A DNA stretch of 64,000 nt. Origin: Methanobacteriota archaeon. Its GTDB lineage: Archaea > Thermoplasmatota > Thermoplasmata > UBA10834. A program made the translations under genes and the position numbers. The stretch is taken from contig CP070732.1 of NCBI GenBank assembly GCA_020347565.1, positions 343,921 through 407,920 on the forward strand, given 5' to 3'. Numbering within the stretch: the stretch's first letter is position 1; the number at the start of each line of letters is the position of its first letter. A model generated the notes under the pieces. The model was not told the DNA's origin. It searched no databases and saw nothing but the letters and a program-made list of their open reading frames with translations. Of the stretch, positions 16,148 through 24,972 are shown piece after piece.

Positions 16148-18241
16148 ATGAGTTCACCTGAGCCACTCGGAGAGAACGACGCGGAACGACCTCAGGAGCC
16201 GCGCCGGAAGACCTCGCAGGCGCCGAGGATCGGGGTTTTCGTATGTCATTGCGGCAGCAACATCGCCGGCACGGTAGACATGCCCAAAGTCACGGAGGCC
16301 GTCGAGAAGGTGCCAGGCGTCGTGGTGGCGAAGGAGAACAAGTACACGTGCTCCGACCTGGGCCAGGACGAGATAATCAAGGCCATCAAGGAGAATGATG
16401 TCGACAGGGTAGTCGTGGCCGCGTGTTCGCCCAGAATGCACGAGCCCACGTTCAGGAGCTGCATCAAGGAGGCGGGCCTCAATCCGTACATGCTGCAGAT
16501 GGTCAACCTGAGAGAGCAGTGCTCGTGGGTTCATTCCCGCGAGAAGGAGAAGGCCACGGAGAAGGCAGCCGACCTCGTGAAGATGGGCATCGCGAAGGCC
16601 GCGAGGCTGGAACCGCTCGAAGCGAGAGAGGTCCCTGTCGAGCAGTCCTCGCTGGTGATTGGGGGAGGAGTCGCTGGGATACAGGCGGCGCTCGACCTCG
16701 CACAGATGGGATTCAAGGTGTATCTGGTCGAGTCGGAACCTAGCATAGGCGGGCGCATGGCCCAGCTGGACAAGACCTTCCCGACCGGTGATTGCGCGAT
16801 ATGCATTCTGGCTCCGAAGATGGTGGAGCTGTCGAGGCATCCCAACATCACGCTGTTGTCATACTCGGAAGTTGAGGACGTCACCGGGTTCATCGGGAAC
16901 TACGACGTGAAGATCAGGAGGAAGGCTAGATACGTTGTCGAAGACAAATGCGTCGGGTGCGGCGAATGTGCCGACGCGTGCCCGGTGAAGGTCGACAACA
17001 AGTTCGACATGGGCTTCGGGAAGAGGAAGGCCATCTACGTTCCCTTCCCTCAGGCCGTCCCTCTCAAGTACACAATAGACAGGGAGAACTGCATCTACTT
17101 CAAGACCGGGAAGTGCAAGTCCTGCGTCAAGGCGTGCGCGAACGAAGCGATCGACCACGAAATGGAGGATGAGATCGTCGATGTCAAGGTGGGCACGATC
17201 ATCTGCGCGACAGGTTTCGACATCTACGTCCCAATGAAGCGCGGCGTCTACAAGTATTGGGAGTACCAGAACGTGATCACGGGCCTGGAGCTGGAGAGGC
17301 TCCTGAATGCCTCGGGACCGACGGGCGGACATCTCATCAGGCCATCGGACGGGGAGACGCCGAGGCGGGTCGCCTTCATCCAGTGCGTCGGCTCCAGGAA
17401 CAAGAAGATCGGTACCGACTACTGCTCGCGCGTGTGCTGCATGTACTCCATGAAGAACGCACAGATAATCAAGGAGCACGAGCCAGACACCGAGATAGCC
17501 GTGTACTACAACGACATCCGTGCGTTTGGGAAGGGCTTCGAAGAGCTCTACCATCGGGTGAGAGAGGAGTATGGGATCGAGTTCATAAGGGGCCGGCCAG
17601 CGAAGCTCAGTGAGAACCCAGAGACCAACTCCATCACGATAAGGGCGGAGGAGACGCTTCTCAACAAGATCACGGAGAGGGAGTTCGACCTGATTGTGCT
17701 CTCCACCGGGTTAAAGCCGTCCGAGGGCAGCCTGAAGATCGGCAAGATACTGTCCCTTTCACTCAGCCCTGACGGTTTCTTCATGGAGGCTCATCCCAAG
17801 CTCAGGCCCGTCGACACGGCAGTCGAGGGCATATACCTCGCAGGCTGCGCCCAGGGGCCCAAGGACATCCCCGACTCGGTCGCCCAGGCGAAAGCGGCGG
17901 CGGCATCCGCCGCGTCGATAATGTCTGGCAAGAAGGTCAAGATCGAACCGCTGACCGCGCTGGTGGACGAGGAACTCTGCATCGGGTGCGAGCTCTGTGT
18001 GGACATGTGTCCGTACGGCGCTCCTGAGATGGTTGAGAGTGAGAAGGGAACCAGGGCGAGGATCGTGGAGGCGCTCTGTCACGGATGTGGAACCTGCGTC
18101 GCCGCGTGCCCCCAGAAGGCCATAAAGGCGAACCAGTTCACCGACGAGCAGATTGCGTCTGAGATCGTCTCGGCCCTTGAGGGCGAGGACGGGGCGACGG
18201 GAGAGGAACGTAAGGCCTCTAAGAAGGCGGAGGAGGCATGA
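16148..18241 (+). CDS. hdrA: Heterodisulfide reductase subunit A (HdrA1)
   Basis: A protein of 697 residues with the full HdrA layout: N-terminal cysteine domain (VCHCGSNI near 32, ACSPRMHEP), FAD-binding domain with GGGVAGIQAAL near 170 and [21 protein letters not shown], inserted ferredoxin clusters (CVGCGECADACP; CKSCVKACANEAI) and two C-terminal [4Fe-4S] clusters near 610-655 (CIGCELCVDMCP; CHGCGTCVAACP). HdrA holds the flavin where electrons from H2 are thought to bifurcate to ferredoxin and to HdrB. The ATG at 16148 follows AGGAGG six bases upstream. The gene overlaps hdrC by four bases. Confidence 0.95.
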   Translation: MSSPEPLGENDAERPQEPRRKTSQAPRIGVFVCHCGSNIAGTVDMPKVTEAVEKVPGVVVAKENKYTCSDLGQDEIIKAIKENDVDRVVVAACSPRMHEPTFRSCIKEAGLNPYMLQMVNLREQCSWVHSREKEKATEKAADLVKMGIAKAARLEPLEAREVPVEQSSLVIGGGVAGIQAALDLAQMGFKVYLVESEPSIGGRMAQLDKTFPTGDCAICILAPKMVELSRHPNITLLSYSEVEDVTGFIGNYDVKIRRKARYVVEDKCVGCGECADACPVKVDNKFDMGFGKRKAIYVPFPQAVPLKYTIDRENCIYFKTGKCKSCVKACANEAIDHEMEDEIVDVKVGTIICATGFDIYVPMKRGVYKYWEYQNVITGLELERLLNASGPTGGHLIRPSDGETPRRVAFIQCVGSRNKKIGTDYCSRVCCMYSMKNAQIIKEHEPDTEIAVYYNDIRAFGKGFEELYHRVREEYGIEFIRGRPAKLSENPETNSITIRAEETLLNKITEREFDLIVLSTGLKPSEGSLKIGKILSLSLSPDGFFMEAHPKLRPVDTAVEGIYLAGCAQGPKDIPDSVAQAKAAAASAASIMSGKKVKIEPLTALVDEELCIGCELCVDMCPYGAPEMVESEKGTRARIVEALCHGCGTCVAACPQKAIKANQFTDEQIASEIVSALEGEDGATGEERKASKKAEEA

Positions 18242-18822
18242 CCATGGGAGAAGCGGAGAAGACCTTCATCAGCGGCCTCCATGAGAAGCTTGTAGAGGAC
18301 AAGGTGATCGACGAGTCGCAGCTGGAACCCGATTTCGCCAAGGAGATCGTGAAGCACGGAGGCAAGGACGTCATGACCTGCCTCCAGTGTGGAAACTGCA
18401 CTGGAGTCTGTCCGATCAGCCTCAAGATCGACTACAAGACCAGAAGCATAATCAAGTTCTGTCAGTTCGGACTCAAGAAGTTCACGCTCGAGACCAGATG
18501 GGTCTGCGCAACGTGCTACAGATGCTACGAGCACTGCCCTGCCGACATCAACCCTGCCGAGGTGATGATAGCACTCAGGCACATCGCGATAAAGGAAGGT
18601 GTGATACCTCCGTTCATCAGAATGGCCGCGATGACCCTCGTCAATTATGGCCAGAGCATCAAACCAGACCCGGAGATAGAGCGCGTCAGGAGGGAGCTCG
18701 AGCTGGAGGACATGCCGTCGAGGAACCCGGAGTTCGCGAAGGTCGTGCGCGAGATCAACCTGTTGATCCGTTCGACTGGATATGACAAGCTCATAGGGAT
18801 CGAGAGCGAGGTGAAGAAGTGA
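18238..18822 (+). CDS. hdrC: Heterodisulfide reductase subunit C (HdrC)
   Basis: A protein of 194 residues with two [4Fe-4S] motifs, CLQCGNCTGVCP near residue 47 and CATCYRCYEHCP near 90, as in HdrC, which carries electrons from HdrA to HdrB. Helical segments follow. It overlaps hdrA1 and hdrB by four bases on each side, so translation is probably coupled. Confidence 0.94.
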   Translation: MTMGEAEKTFISGLHEKLVEDKVIDESQLEPDFAKEIVKHGGKDVMTCLQCGNCTGVCPISLKIDYKTRSIIKFCQFGLKKFTLETRWVCATCYRCYEHCPADINPAEVMIALRHIAIKEGVIPPFIRMAAMTLVNYGQSIKPDPEIERVRRELELEDMPSRNPEFAKVVREINLLIRSTGYDKLIGIESEVKK

Positions 18823-19736
18823 CCCAGTACACCTACTTCTTCGGCTGCATCATACCCAACAGGTACCCTGGCATAGAGTACGCCGTCAGGTGGGTCTGCG
18901 GAAAGGACGGGTTCGACCTGGACGTGGAGGACATCAAAGAGTTCTCTTGTTGTCCCGTTCCCGGCATCTTCTACTCCTCGGACAAGAACACTTGGCTGCT
19001 CCTAGCGGCGCGGAACCTCACGCTCGCTCAGAACGAGAGAAGGGAGATACTCACCGTCTGCAACGGCTGTCTGACCTCGCTCCTGAAGGCGACGGAATAT
19101 CTCGCGGATCCGAAGAACCTCGGGAAGGTCAACCGCGTCCTCTCCCAGATAGGGAGGAAATACACCGGTATCCCGAGGAAGACGGAGGGCAGACGCCGCA
19201 TCATGGAGCCCGTCAAGGTAAGGCACTACGTCGACGTGATGACGAACGACATCGGGTTGGAGGAGATGGCCGAGAAGACGAAGAGACCCCTGAAGAACAT
19301 CTCGGCGGCCGTGCACTATGGTTGTCACTACCTCAGGCCGACGGAGAACCAGACTATCGACGAGCCCAACGACCCTGTCAAGATAGACAGGATCATAGAG
19401 ACCTGCGGCGCGGCCAGCGTCGACTACGAGGACAAGCTCGACTGCTGCGGTGCTGGAGGTGGCGTACGGTCTCACGTCGTCGAGCTGGCCAATTCACTCA
19501 CCGAGGACAAGTGCAGAAACATCGCTGAGGCAGGTGCGGACTGCATAGTCACGGGATGCCCGTTCTGTCTGCTTCAGTTCGACAACGCTCAGAAGTCCTT
19601 CACGAAGGAGGGGATTCCTGTGATGCACGTGTCGCAGTTCCAGGCATTGGCGATGGGGATCGATCCGATCTCTCTCGGCTTCGACACGCATCACGTGTCC
19701 GCGCACTCGTTCCTCAGGAAGCTCAGGGGGACATGA
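18819..19736 (+). CDS. hdrB: Heterodisulfide reductase subunit B (HdrB)
   Basis: A protein of 305 residues with two cysteine-rich CCG domains: SCCPVPG (about 43) and CNGCL (about 80), then GCHYLRP (168), CCGAGGG (208) and CPFCL (247). In methanogens these hold the non-cubane clusters that cleave CoM-S-S-CoB. Here the acceptor may be that or another disulfide, as no methanogenesis gene is in view. It starts with GTG in a GTGA overlap with hdrC. Confidence 0.94.
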   Translation: MTQYTYFFGCIIPNRYPGIEYAVRWVCGKDGFDLDVEDIKEFSCCPVPGIFYSSDKNTWLLLAARNLTLAQNERREILTVCNGCLTSLLKATEYLADPKNLGKVNRVLSQIGRKYTGIPRKTEGRRRIMEPVKVRHYVDVMTNDIGLEEMAEKTKRPLKNISAAVHYGCHYLRPTENQTIDEPNDPVKIDRIIETCGAASVDYEDKLDCCGAGGGVRSHVVELANSLTEDKCRNIAEAGADCIVTGCPFCLLQFDNAQKSFTKEGIPVMHVSQFQALAMGIDPISLGFDTHHVSAHSFLRKLRGT

Positions 19737-20185
19737 AGATGGAGAAGGAAGCAGACCCCGGGGAGGAGCAGTCGACTTACGACCCCAAGATAATAGCATT
19801 CTGCTGCAACTGGTGCTCCTACGCTGGCGCTGACCTGGCAGGCACCACTAGGCTGCAGTATCCTACCAACGTCAGGATCATAAGGGTGATGTGCTCAGGC
19901 AGAGTGGACCCGGCCTTCGTCCTCAAGGCGTTCGCGCTTGGAGCGGACGGGGTGATCGTCGCTGGCTGTCACCCATCTGACTGTCACTACATCAACGGGA
20001 ACGAGAAGACCGCGATGAGGGGCACGTTTCTCACGGAGTTCCTCGAGGAGGCCGGTCTGGAGCCGCAGCGCTTTAAGGTGGAGTGGATCGCCGGCTCCGA
20101 GGGCCGGAAATTCGCGGACGTCGTGAAGCGAATGGTGGACGAGCTCCAGGTGCTGGGACCGATTTCCGAGGAGGGCGAGCAGTGA
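19733..20185 (+). CDS. mvhD: MvhD-like iron-sulfur subunit (MvhD1)
   Basis: A protein of 150 residues with the family hallmark [14 protein letters not shown] near the N-terminus, then GCHPSDCHY and a WIAGSEGRKF stretch. MvhD holds a [2Fe-2S] cluster and links the hydrogenase (MvhAG) to HdrA. The start is an ATG overlapping the hdrB stop (ATGA). It is the first of four MvhD-type sequences in the cluster and shares one base with the next start. Confidence 0.93.
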   Translation: MKMEKEADPGEEQSTYDPKIIAFCCNWCSYAGADLAGTTRLQYPTNVRIIRVMCSGRVDPAFVLKAFALGADGVIVAGCHPSDCHYINGNEKTAMRGTFLTEFLEEAGLEPQRFKVEWIAGSEGRKFADVVKRMVDELQVLGPISEEGEQ

Positions 20186-23100
20186 TGACAGAGAAGGAGC
20201 TCGTAGGCGCGGCCCTTGTCCTGGGCGGAGGACCAGCCGGGATGCAGGCCGCATTGGATCTAGCTGAATCAGGATACAAGGTCTACCTCATGGAGACGAC
20301 ACCGAGCATCGGCGGGACCATGGCCCAGCTGGACAAGACATTCCCGACGAACGACTGCTCGATGTGCATCCTCTCGCCGAAGCTGGTCGCGACCGGGAGG
20401 CACGAGAACATCACCCTGCTCACGAACGCCGAGCTCAAGAAAGTGGAGGGCGAGGCAGGCAGATTCCAGGTCACGGTCACGAGGCATCAGCGTTACATAG
20501 TCGAGGAGAAGTGCACGGGCTGCGGCGTGTGCGCTGAGCACTGCCCGGTCGAGGGCGCGAACTCCTTCGACAGGGACCTCGCACCGGCAAAGGCGGTGTA
20601 CGTTCCCTTCCCTCAGGCCGTTCCGCTCGTCTACACCATCGACAAGGGCCTATGCATAGGGTGTGGAATTTGCGAGAAGTTCTGCGAGGCGGGGGCGATC
20701 GAATACAGCATGGACGCCGAAGTCGACACGCCCATCGAGGTCGGGGCGATCATTCTTGCCCCTGGCTACGAGGTCTTCGACGCGGGGAGAAAGAGCGTCT
20801 ATGGCCACGGAGTCTACCCGAACGTGGTCAGCAACATCGAGTTCGAGAGGATGCTCAGCGCTTCCGGGCCGACTGAGGGACATGTGATCAGGCCCTCGGA
20901 CGGCGACATCCCGAAGAAAATAGCTTTCATCCAATGCGTCGGCTCCAGAGATGCCCAGACGCCGAACACTTACTGCTCGTCGTACTGCTGCATGGCAGCT
21001 CTCAAGCAGGCTGTGATAGCCCAGGAGCACGTGCCTGGGCTCAAGACGACGATGTTCTTCATGGATACGCGCGCCTTCGGCAAGGAGTTCGAGGAGTATC
21101 TACTCAGGGCGGAGAACGAGTACGGTGTCAGGGTTCTCAGGAGCAACCGAATATCGAAGGTGCAACAGGATCAGAAGACCGGCGACCTTGTGCTGAGCTA
21201 CATCGACGGCGCTGACATCGGCGAGGAGTCATTCGACATGGTGGTCCTCTCTGCCGGGGCGAGGCCGCCCGAGATGGCCCGACAGCTCGCCAAGATGCTA
21301 GGGATGAAGACGAACAAGTTCGGCTTCTGCGAGACGGACGAGCTGTCTCCGGTCGACACCAGCTCTCCAGGAGTCTACGTGTGCGGAGCGTTCTCGGGTC
21401 CCAAGGACATACCAGACTCGGTCGCCCAAGCGAGCGGCGCCGCGGGCAAGGTTGCTGCGCTCCTCGCAGACCAGAGGGGGAAGCTGGTTACCAAGAAGGA
21501 GTACCCAGAAGAGAAGAGCCTGGAGGGTGAAGAGCCCCGGATCGGCGTATTCGTCTGCCACTGTGGGATCAACATAGGGGCGGTGGTGAACGTGCCTGAG
21601 GTCATGAAGTACGCATCAGGCCTTCCAAATGTCGCCTACACGGAGGCGAATCTCTACACCTGCTCACAGGACACACAGAAGAAAATCAAGGAGATGATCG
21701 AGGAGCACAACCTCAACCGCGTCGTCGTCGCGAGCTGCACGCCAAGGACGCATGAACCGCTGTTCCAGAACACCGTGAGGGAGGCGGGGTTGAACAAGTA
21801 CCTCTTCGAGATGGCCAACATACGCGACCAATGCTCCTGGGTTCATCGGATGCAGCCCGAGGCGGCGACGAAGAAGGCCAAGGACCTCGTCCGAATGGCC
21901 GTCGCCAAGGCGAGCCAGCTGGAGCCGCTCCCGCAGCCCAAGATACCCGTGACGCCTGCTGCGCTCGTGATAGGAGGAGGCCTGAGCGGGATGACCGCCG
22001 CTCTGGAGGTAGCGAGAGCGGGATACGACGTTCACCTGGTCGAGAAGGACAAGGAGCTGGGCGGACATCTGAGGACGATTTACAGCACCCTCGCAGGAGT
22101 CGACCCCCAGGAGACGCTCTCCGACCTGAAGAAGCAGGTGCTCGACCACCAGAAGATCGATATTCATCTCGAGGACACCGTGGAAGAAGTCAAGGGATAC
22201 ATCGGCAACTTCGAGACCACCCTGAAGAGCGGAGAGAAGATAGAGCATGGAGCGATCATCGTCGCAACAGGAGCGATAGAGTACGAGCCCACCGAGTATC
22301 TGTACGGCGAGCACCCGAAGGTCATCAGGCAGACGGCTCTAGGCGGGATGCTGGCCAAGGGCGAGTTCGACGCTGGGAGCGTCGCGATAATCCAGTGTGT
22401 CGGATCCAGGAACGAAGAGCATCCGAACTGCTCACGCATCTGCTGCTCCACGGCGATGACCAACGCCTTGAGGATTAAGAGAGAACACCCCGACACGGAA
22501 GTGTTCGTCCTCTTCAGGGACATCCGCACGTATGGGTTCGCAGAGGAGAACTACAACGAGGCTGCTCGTCTGGGCGTGAGGTTTCTTAGATATGATCCCG
22601 AGGCGCCGCCTGAGGTGAGGGCGGACGGGAACGGCCTGGAAGTGCACGTGGACGAGAAGTTCATAGAGGAGAAGCTCGTCCTCAGGCCGGACTACCTCGT
22701 GCTCAACGCCGCAGTCCATCCCAATCCGGACAACAAGAGCATAGCACAGCTCCTGAAGATACCCCAGAACAAGGAGGGTTTCTTCCTCGAAGCGCACATG
22801 AAGCTCAGGCCAGTGGACTTCGCAACGGACGGGATATTCCTCTGCGGCCTAGCGCATTCACCCAGGCTGATAGACGAGAGCGTTTCGCAGGCTCTCGCAG
22901 CGGCTGCCAGGGTCAACACCGTCCTGTCTCGACCGTTCATCGAAGCCGAGGGTATCGTGAGCGTCGTGGACGAGGACAAGTGCATCGGCTGCGGAAGATG
23001 TGAGGAGATCTGCGAGTACGGCGCTCCCGTGGTGGAGGAAGTCTCTCCAGGCGTGTTCAAGTCCCGGATCAACGAGGCTCTGTGCAAGGGTTGCGGCTCC

Positions 23101-23220
23101 TGCGCAGTCGAATGCTGCACGAGGGCTATCCGGCCGAAGCACTTCAGGAGCGACCAGATAATCACGATGATAGAGGCGGCGCTCGCCGATAAGAAGCCGG
23201 AGCAGGAGGTGAAGACATGA
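20185..23220 (+). CDS. Tandem (fused) HdrA protein, HdrA2
   Basis: A protein of 1011 residues made of two HdrA units. Unit 1 starts directly at the FAD domain ([11 protein letters not shown]), without the N-terminal cysteine domain, and carries ferredoxin clusters [12 protein letters not shown] and [11 protein letters not shown]. Unit 2 begins near residue 450 with VCHCGINIG, then CTPRTHEP, a second FAD motif near 593 ([11 protein letters not shown]) and C-terminal clusters near 931 ([22 protein letters not shown]). It would hold two flavins and at least four [4Fe-4S] clusters in one chain. It starts at an ATG sharing its A with the mvhD1 stop and overlaps the next gene by four bases. Confidence 0.9.
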   Translation: MTEKELVGAALVLGGGPAGMQAALDLAESGYKVYLMETTPSIGGTMAQLDKTFPTNDCSMCILSPKLVATGRHENITLLTNAELKKVEGEAGRFQVTVTRHQRYIVEEKCTGCGVCAEHCPVEGANSFDRDLAPAKAVYVPFPQAVPLVYTIDKGLCIGCGICEKFCEAGAIEYSMDAEVDTPIEVGAIILAPGYEVFDAGRKSVYGHGVYPNVVSNIEFERMLSASGPTEGHVIRPSDGDIPKKIAFIQCVGSRDAQTPNTYCSSYCCMAALKQAVIAQEHVPGLKTTMFFMDTRAFGKEFEEYLLRAENEYGVRVLRSNRISKVQQDQKTGDLVLSYIDGADIGEESFDMVVLSAGARPPEMARQLAKMLGMKTNKFGFCETDELSPVDTSSPGVYVCGAFSGPKDIPDSVAQASGAAGKVAALLADQRGKLVTKKEYPEEKSLEGEEPRIGVFVCHCGINIGAVVNVPEVMKYASGLPNVAYTEANLYTCSQDTQKKIKEMIEEHNLNRVVVASCTPRTHEPLFQNTVREAGLNKYLFEMANIRDQCSWVHRMQPEAATKKAKDLVRMAVAKASQLEPLPQPKIPVTPAALVIGGGLSGMTAALEVARAGYDVHLVEKDKELGGHLRTIYSTLAGVDPQETLSDLKKQVLDHQKIDIHLEDTVEEVKGYIGNFETTLKSGEKIEHGAIIVATGAIEYEPTEYLYGEHPKVIRQTALGGMLAKGEFDAGSVAIIQCVGSRNEEHPNCSRICCSTAMTNALRIKREHPDTEVFVLFRDIRTYGFAEENYNEAARLGVRFLRYDPEAPPEVRADGNGLEVHVDEKFIEEKLVLRPDYLVLNAAVHPNPDNKSIAQLLKIPQNKEGFFLEAHMKLRPVDFATDGIFLCGLAHSPRLIDESVSQALAAAARVNTVLSRPFIEAEGIVSVVDEDKCIGCGRCEEICEYGAPVVEEVSPGVFKSRINEALCKGCGSCAVECCTRAIRPKHFRSDQIITMIEAALADKKPEQEVKT

Positions 23221-24812
23221 CGGAGGAGGAGTTCCAACCCGACATAGTCGCCTTCTGCTGCAACTGGTGCTCCTATGCCGGCGCTGACCTGGCAGGAGTG
23301 AGCAGGATGCAATACCCTCCGAACGCTCGCATCATACGCGTCATGTGTTCGGGCAGGGTGGAGCCGTACTTCGTGTTGAGGGCGCTCGAGCTGGGTGCAG
23401 ACGGAGTGCTCGTGGCAGGATGTCATATCGGTGATTGCCACTACATATCGGGAAACGTCGAAGCGGAGAAGAGGATGAAGGCCACGCAGGACCTGCTCGA
23501 CGTGGTCGGCATCGGCAGAGAACGCATGAGGCTGGAATGGATCTCCGCCTCCGAAGGGCAGAAGTTCGCCTCGACGATGAAGGAGTTCACCGACAGCATA
23601 CGAAAGCTGGGCCGCAACCCGATGCCCAGCCTTCCGAAGAGGGCGTACGACCCCACCAAGCTGAAGACGAACGTCAACCGTCTGATAGAGGATACGGGAG
23701 CCTTCGACTGCGTCGAGTGCGGGAAGTGCACGACCGTATGTCCGGTGGCCAAGTACGACCCTGAGTTCGCGCCAAGAACCATCGTTCTTAAGGCGACCGA
23801 GGGGCAGGCCGATTCCATCGTTGCCAGCAAGGACATCTGGACCTGCATCACATGCGAGCAATGCAATTCGATGTGTCCGTACAAGGTGGACTATTCCGGC
23901 TTCATAAGGGGACTCAGAACCGAGGCTGCTGCGAACGACGTCACGCCGGCGTGCAGCCAGGGCGGTCTCATTCAGGGTATGATTCGGATGCAGGCGCATG
24001 GCGACTTCAAGCAGAACAGGCTTGGGTGGCTCACGCCAGAACTGAAGGTTGCAGACAAAGGCGACGTCTTCTATTTCACCGGGTGTGTGTCATACTTCGA
24101 CGCGCTCTTCCGCGACAGAGACCTCAACCTCGCGGGCATACCACAGGCGGTTGTCAAGATGATAAACGCCGCGGGCATCACGCCGGTCGTGAGCAACGAC
24201 GAGGTATGCTGCGGGCACGACCTCAACTGGACCGGCGACGAAGAGGGGATGAAGAAGCTCATGGACAAGAACGTGGCACTGATCAAGGCGTCTGGTGCCA
24301 AGACTGTCGTGTTCTCCTGTCCGGAGTGCATGAGGACCTTCGACATGGACTACCAGGACTTCCTGGGAGATTTCGATTTCGAGGTGGTCCACATATCGGA
24401 GTTCGCAGAGGACCTGATACAGGACGGCAAGCTGAAGTTCAAGAAAACGGCCGACAAGCTGACATTCCAGGATTCGTGCAGGCTCGGTCGACATCTGGAT
24501 ATCTACGATCCGCCACGGGATGCGATGAAGGGCATGGGCGCGGAGGTCGTCGAGATGGAGAACTCGAAGGACAAGGCCATCTGCTGTGGTGTAAGCTCCT
24601 GGGCGACCTGCGACGACATCGCTCGCAAGCTGCAGGTCGAGAGGCTGAAGGAGGCCAAGAGGACAGGGGCGGACTGCCTGGTAACCGGGTGTTATAAGTG
24701 CCTCATCCATCTGGTTTGCGCCAGAGACAACAAGCTCGAGGGCGTCCCAAAGGAACAGGTGGACGTCAAGATAAAGGACCTGAGCGTCGCGATAGCGGAG
24801 GCGCTGGAATGA
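23217..24812 (+). CDS. MvhD-HdrC-HdrB fusion protein
   Basis: A protein of 531 residues. Residues 1-140 are an MvhD unit ([14 protein letters not shown]). Residues about 160-230 have two ferredoxin motifs ([24 protein letters not shown]). The rest is CCG-domain sequence: [21 protein letters not shown], then [14 protein letters not shown] and CYKC, resembling HdrD/GlpC-type subunits. The chain thus carries electrons from MvhD to a disulfide or quinone-like reduction site in one polypeptide. It overlaps the tandem HdrA gene by four bases. The acceptor is unknown. Confidence 0.88.
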   Translation: MTEEEFQPDIVAFCCNWCSYAGADLAGVSRMQYPPNARIIRVMCSGRVEPYFVLRALELGADGVLVAGCHIGDCHYISGNVEAEKRMKATQDLLDVVGIGRERMRLEWISASEGQKFASTMKEFTDSIRKLGRNPMPSLPKRAYDPTKLKTNVNRLIEDTGAFDCVECGKCTTVCPVAKYDPEFAPRTIVLKATEGQADSIVASKDIWTCITCEQCNSMCPYKVDYSGFIRGLRTEAAANDVTPACSQGGLIQGMIRMQAHGDFKQNRLGWLTPELKVADKGDVFYFTGCVSYFDALFRDRDLNLAGIPQAVVKMINAAGITPVVSNDEVCCGHDLNWTGDEEGMKKLMDKNVALIKASGAKTVVFSCPECMRTFDMDYQDFLGDFDFEVVHISEFAEDLIQDGKLKFKKTADKLTFQDSCRLGRHLDIYDPPRDAMKGMGAEVVEMENSKDKAICCGVSSWATCDDIARKLQVERLKEAKRTGADCLVTGCYKCLIHLVCARDNKLEGVPKEQVDVKIKDLSVAIAEALE

Positions 24813-24838
24813 CCCGAGGAACCGGTGGCGCTCGCCGC

Positions 24839-24856
24839 ACAGGTTTCGTCACCTGT
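24839..24856 (+). terminator. Hairpin between the two halves of the hdr cluster
   Basis: ACAGGT and ACCTGT form a perfect 6-bp stem with a 6-nt loop, 26 bases after the mvhD-hdrCB stop. No T-run follows directly. A TATA-like ACATAAAAG is at 24867-24875, so this 160-base gap may hold both an end and a new start of transcription. Confidence 0.3.
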
Positions 24857-24972
24857 CCAACGAAACACATAAAAGAAGAGACTCAATACCGCAAAGGCAA
24901 AAGGGGTTCGCTGATTGCAGTAGGCACCTTGCAGATACGAGTGAACATGAGATTTGAATAGGGGGGTTTTGA

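Noticed and set aside
15967-16149. Short antisense frame in the hdr leader
   Set aside because: 60 residues without features, overlapping promoter and structured leader.
22692-23999. 435-residue antisense frame across hdrA2 and mvhD-hdrCB
   Set aside because: Spans two well-supported genes on the other strand and shows no family features.
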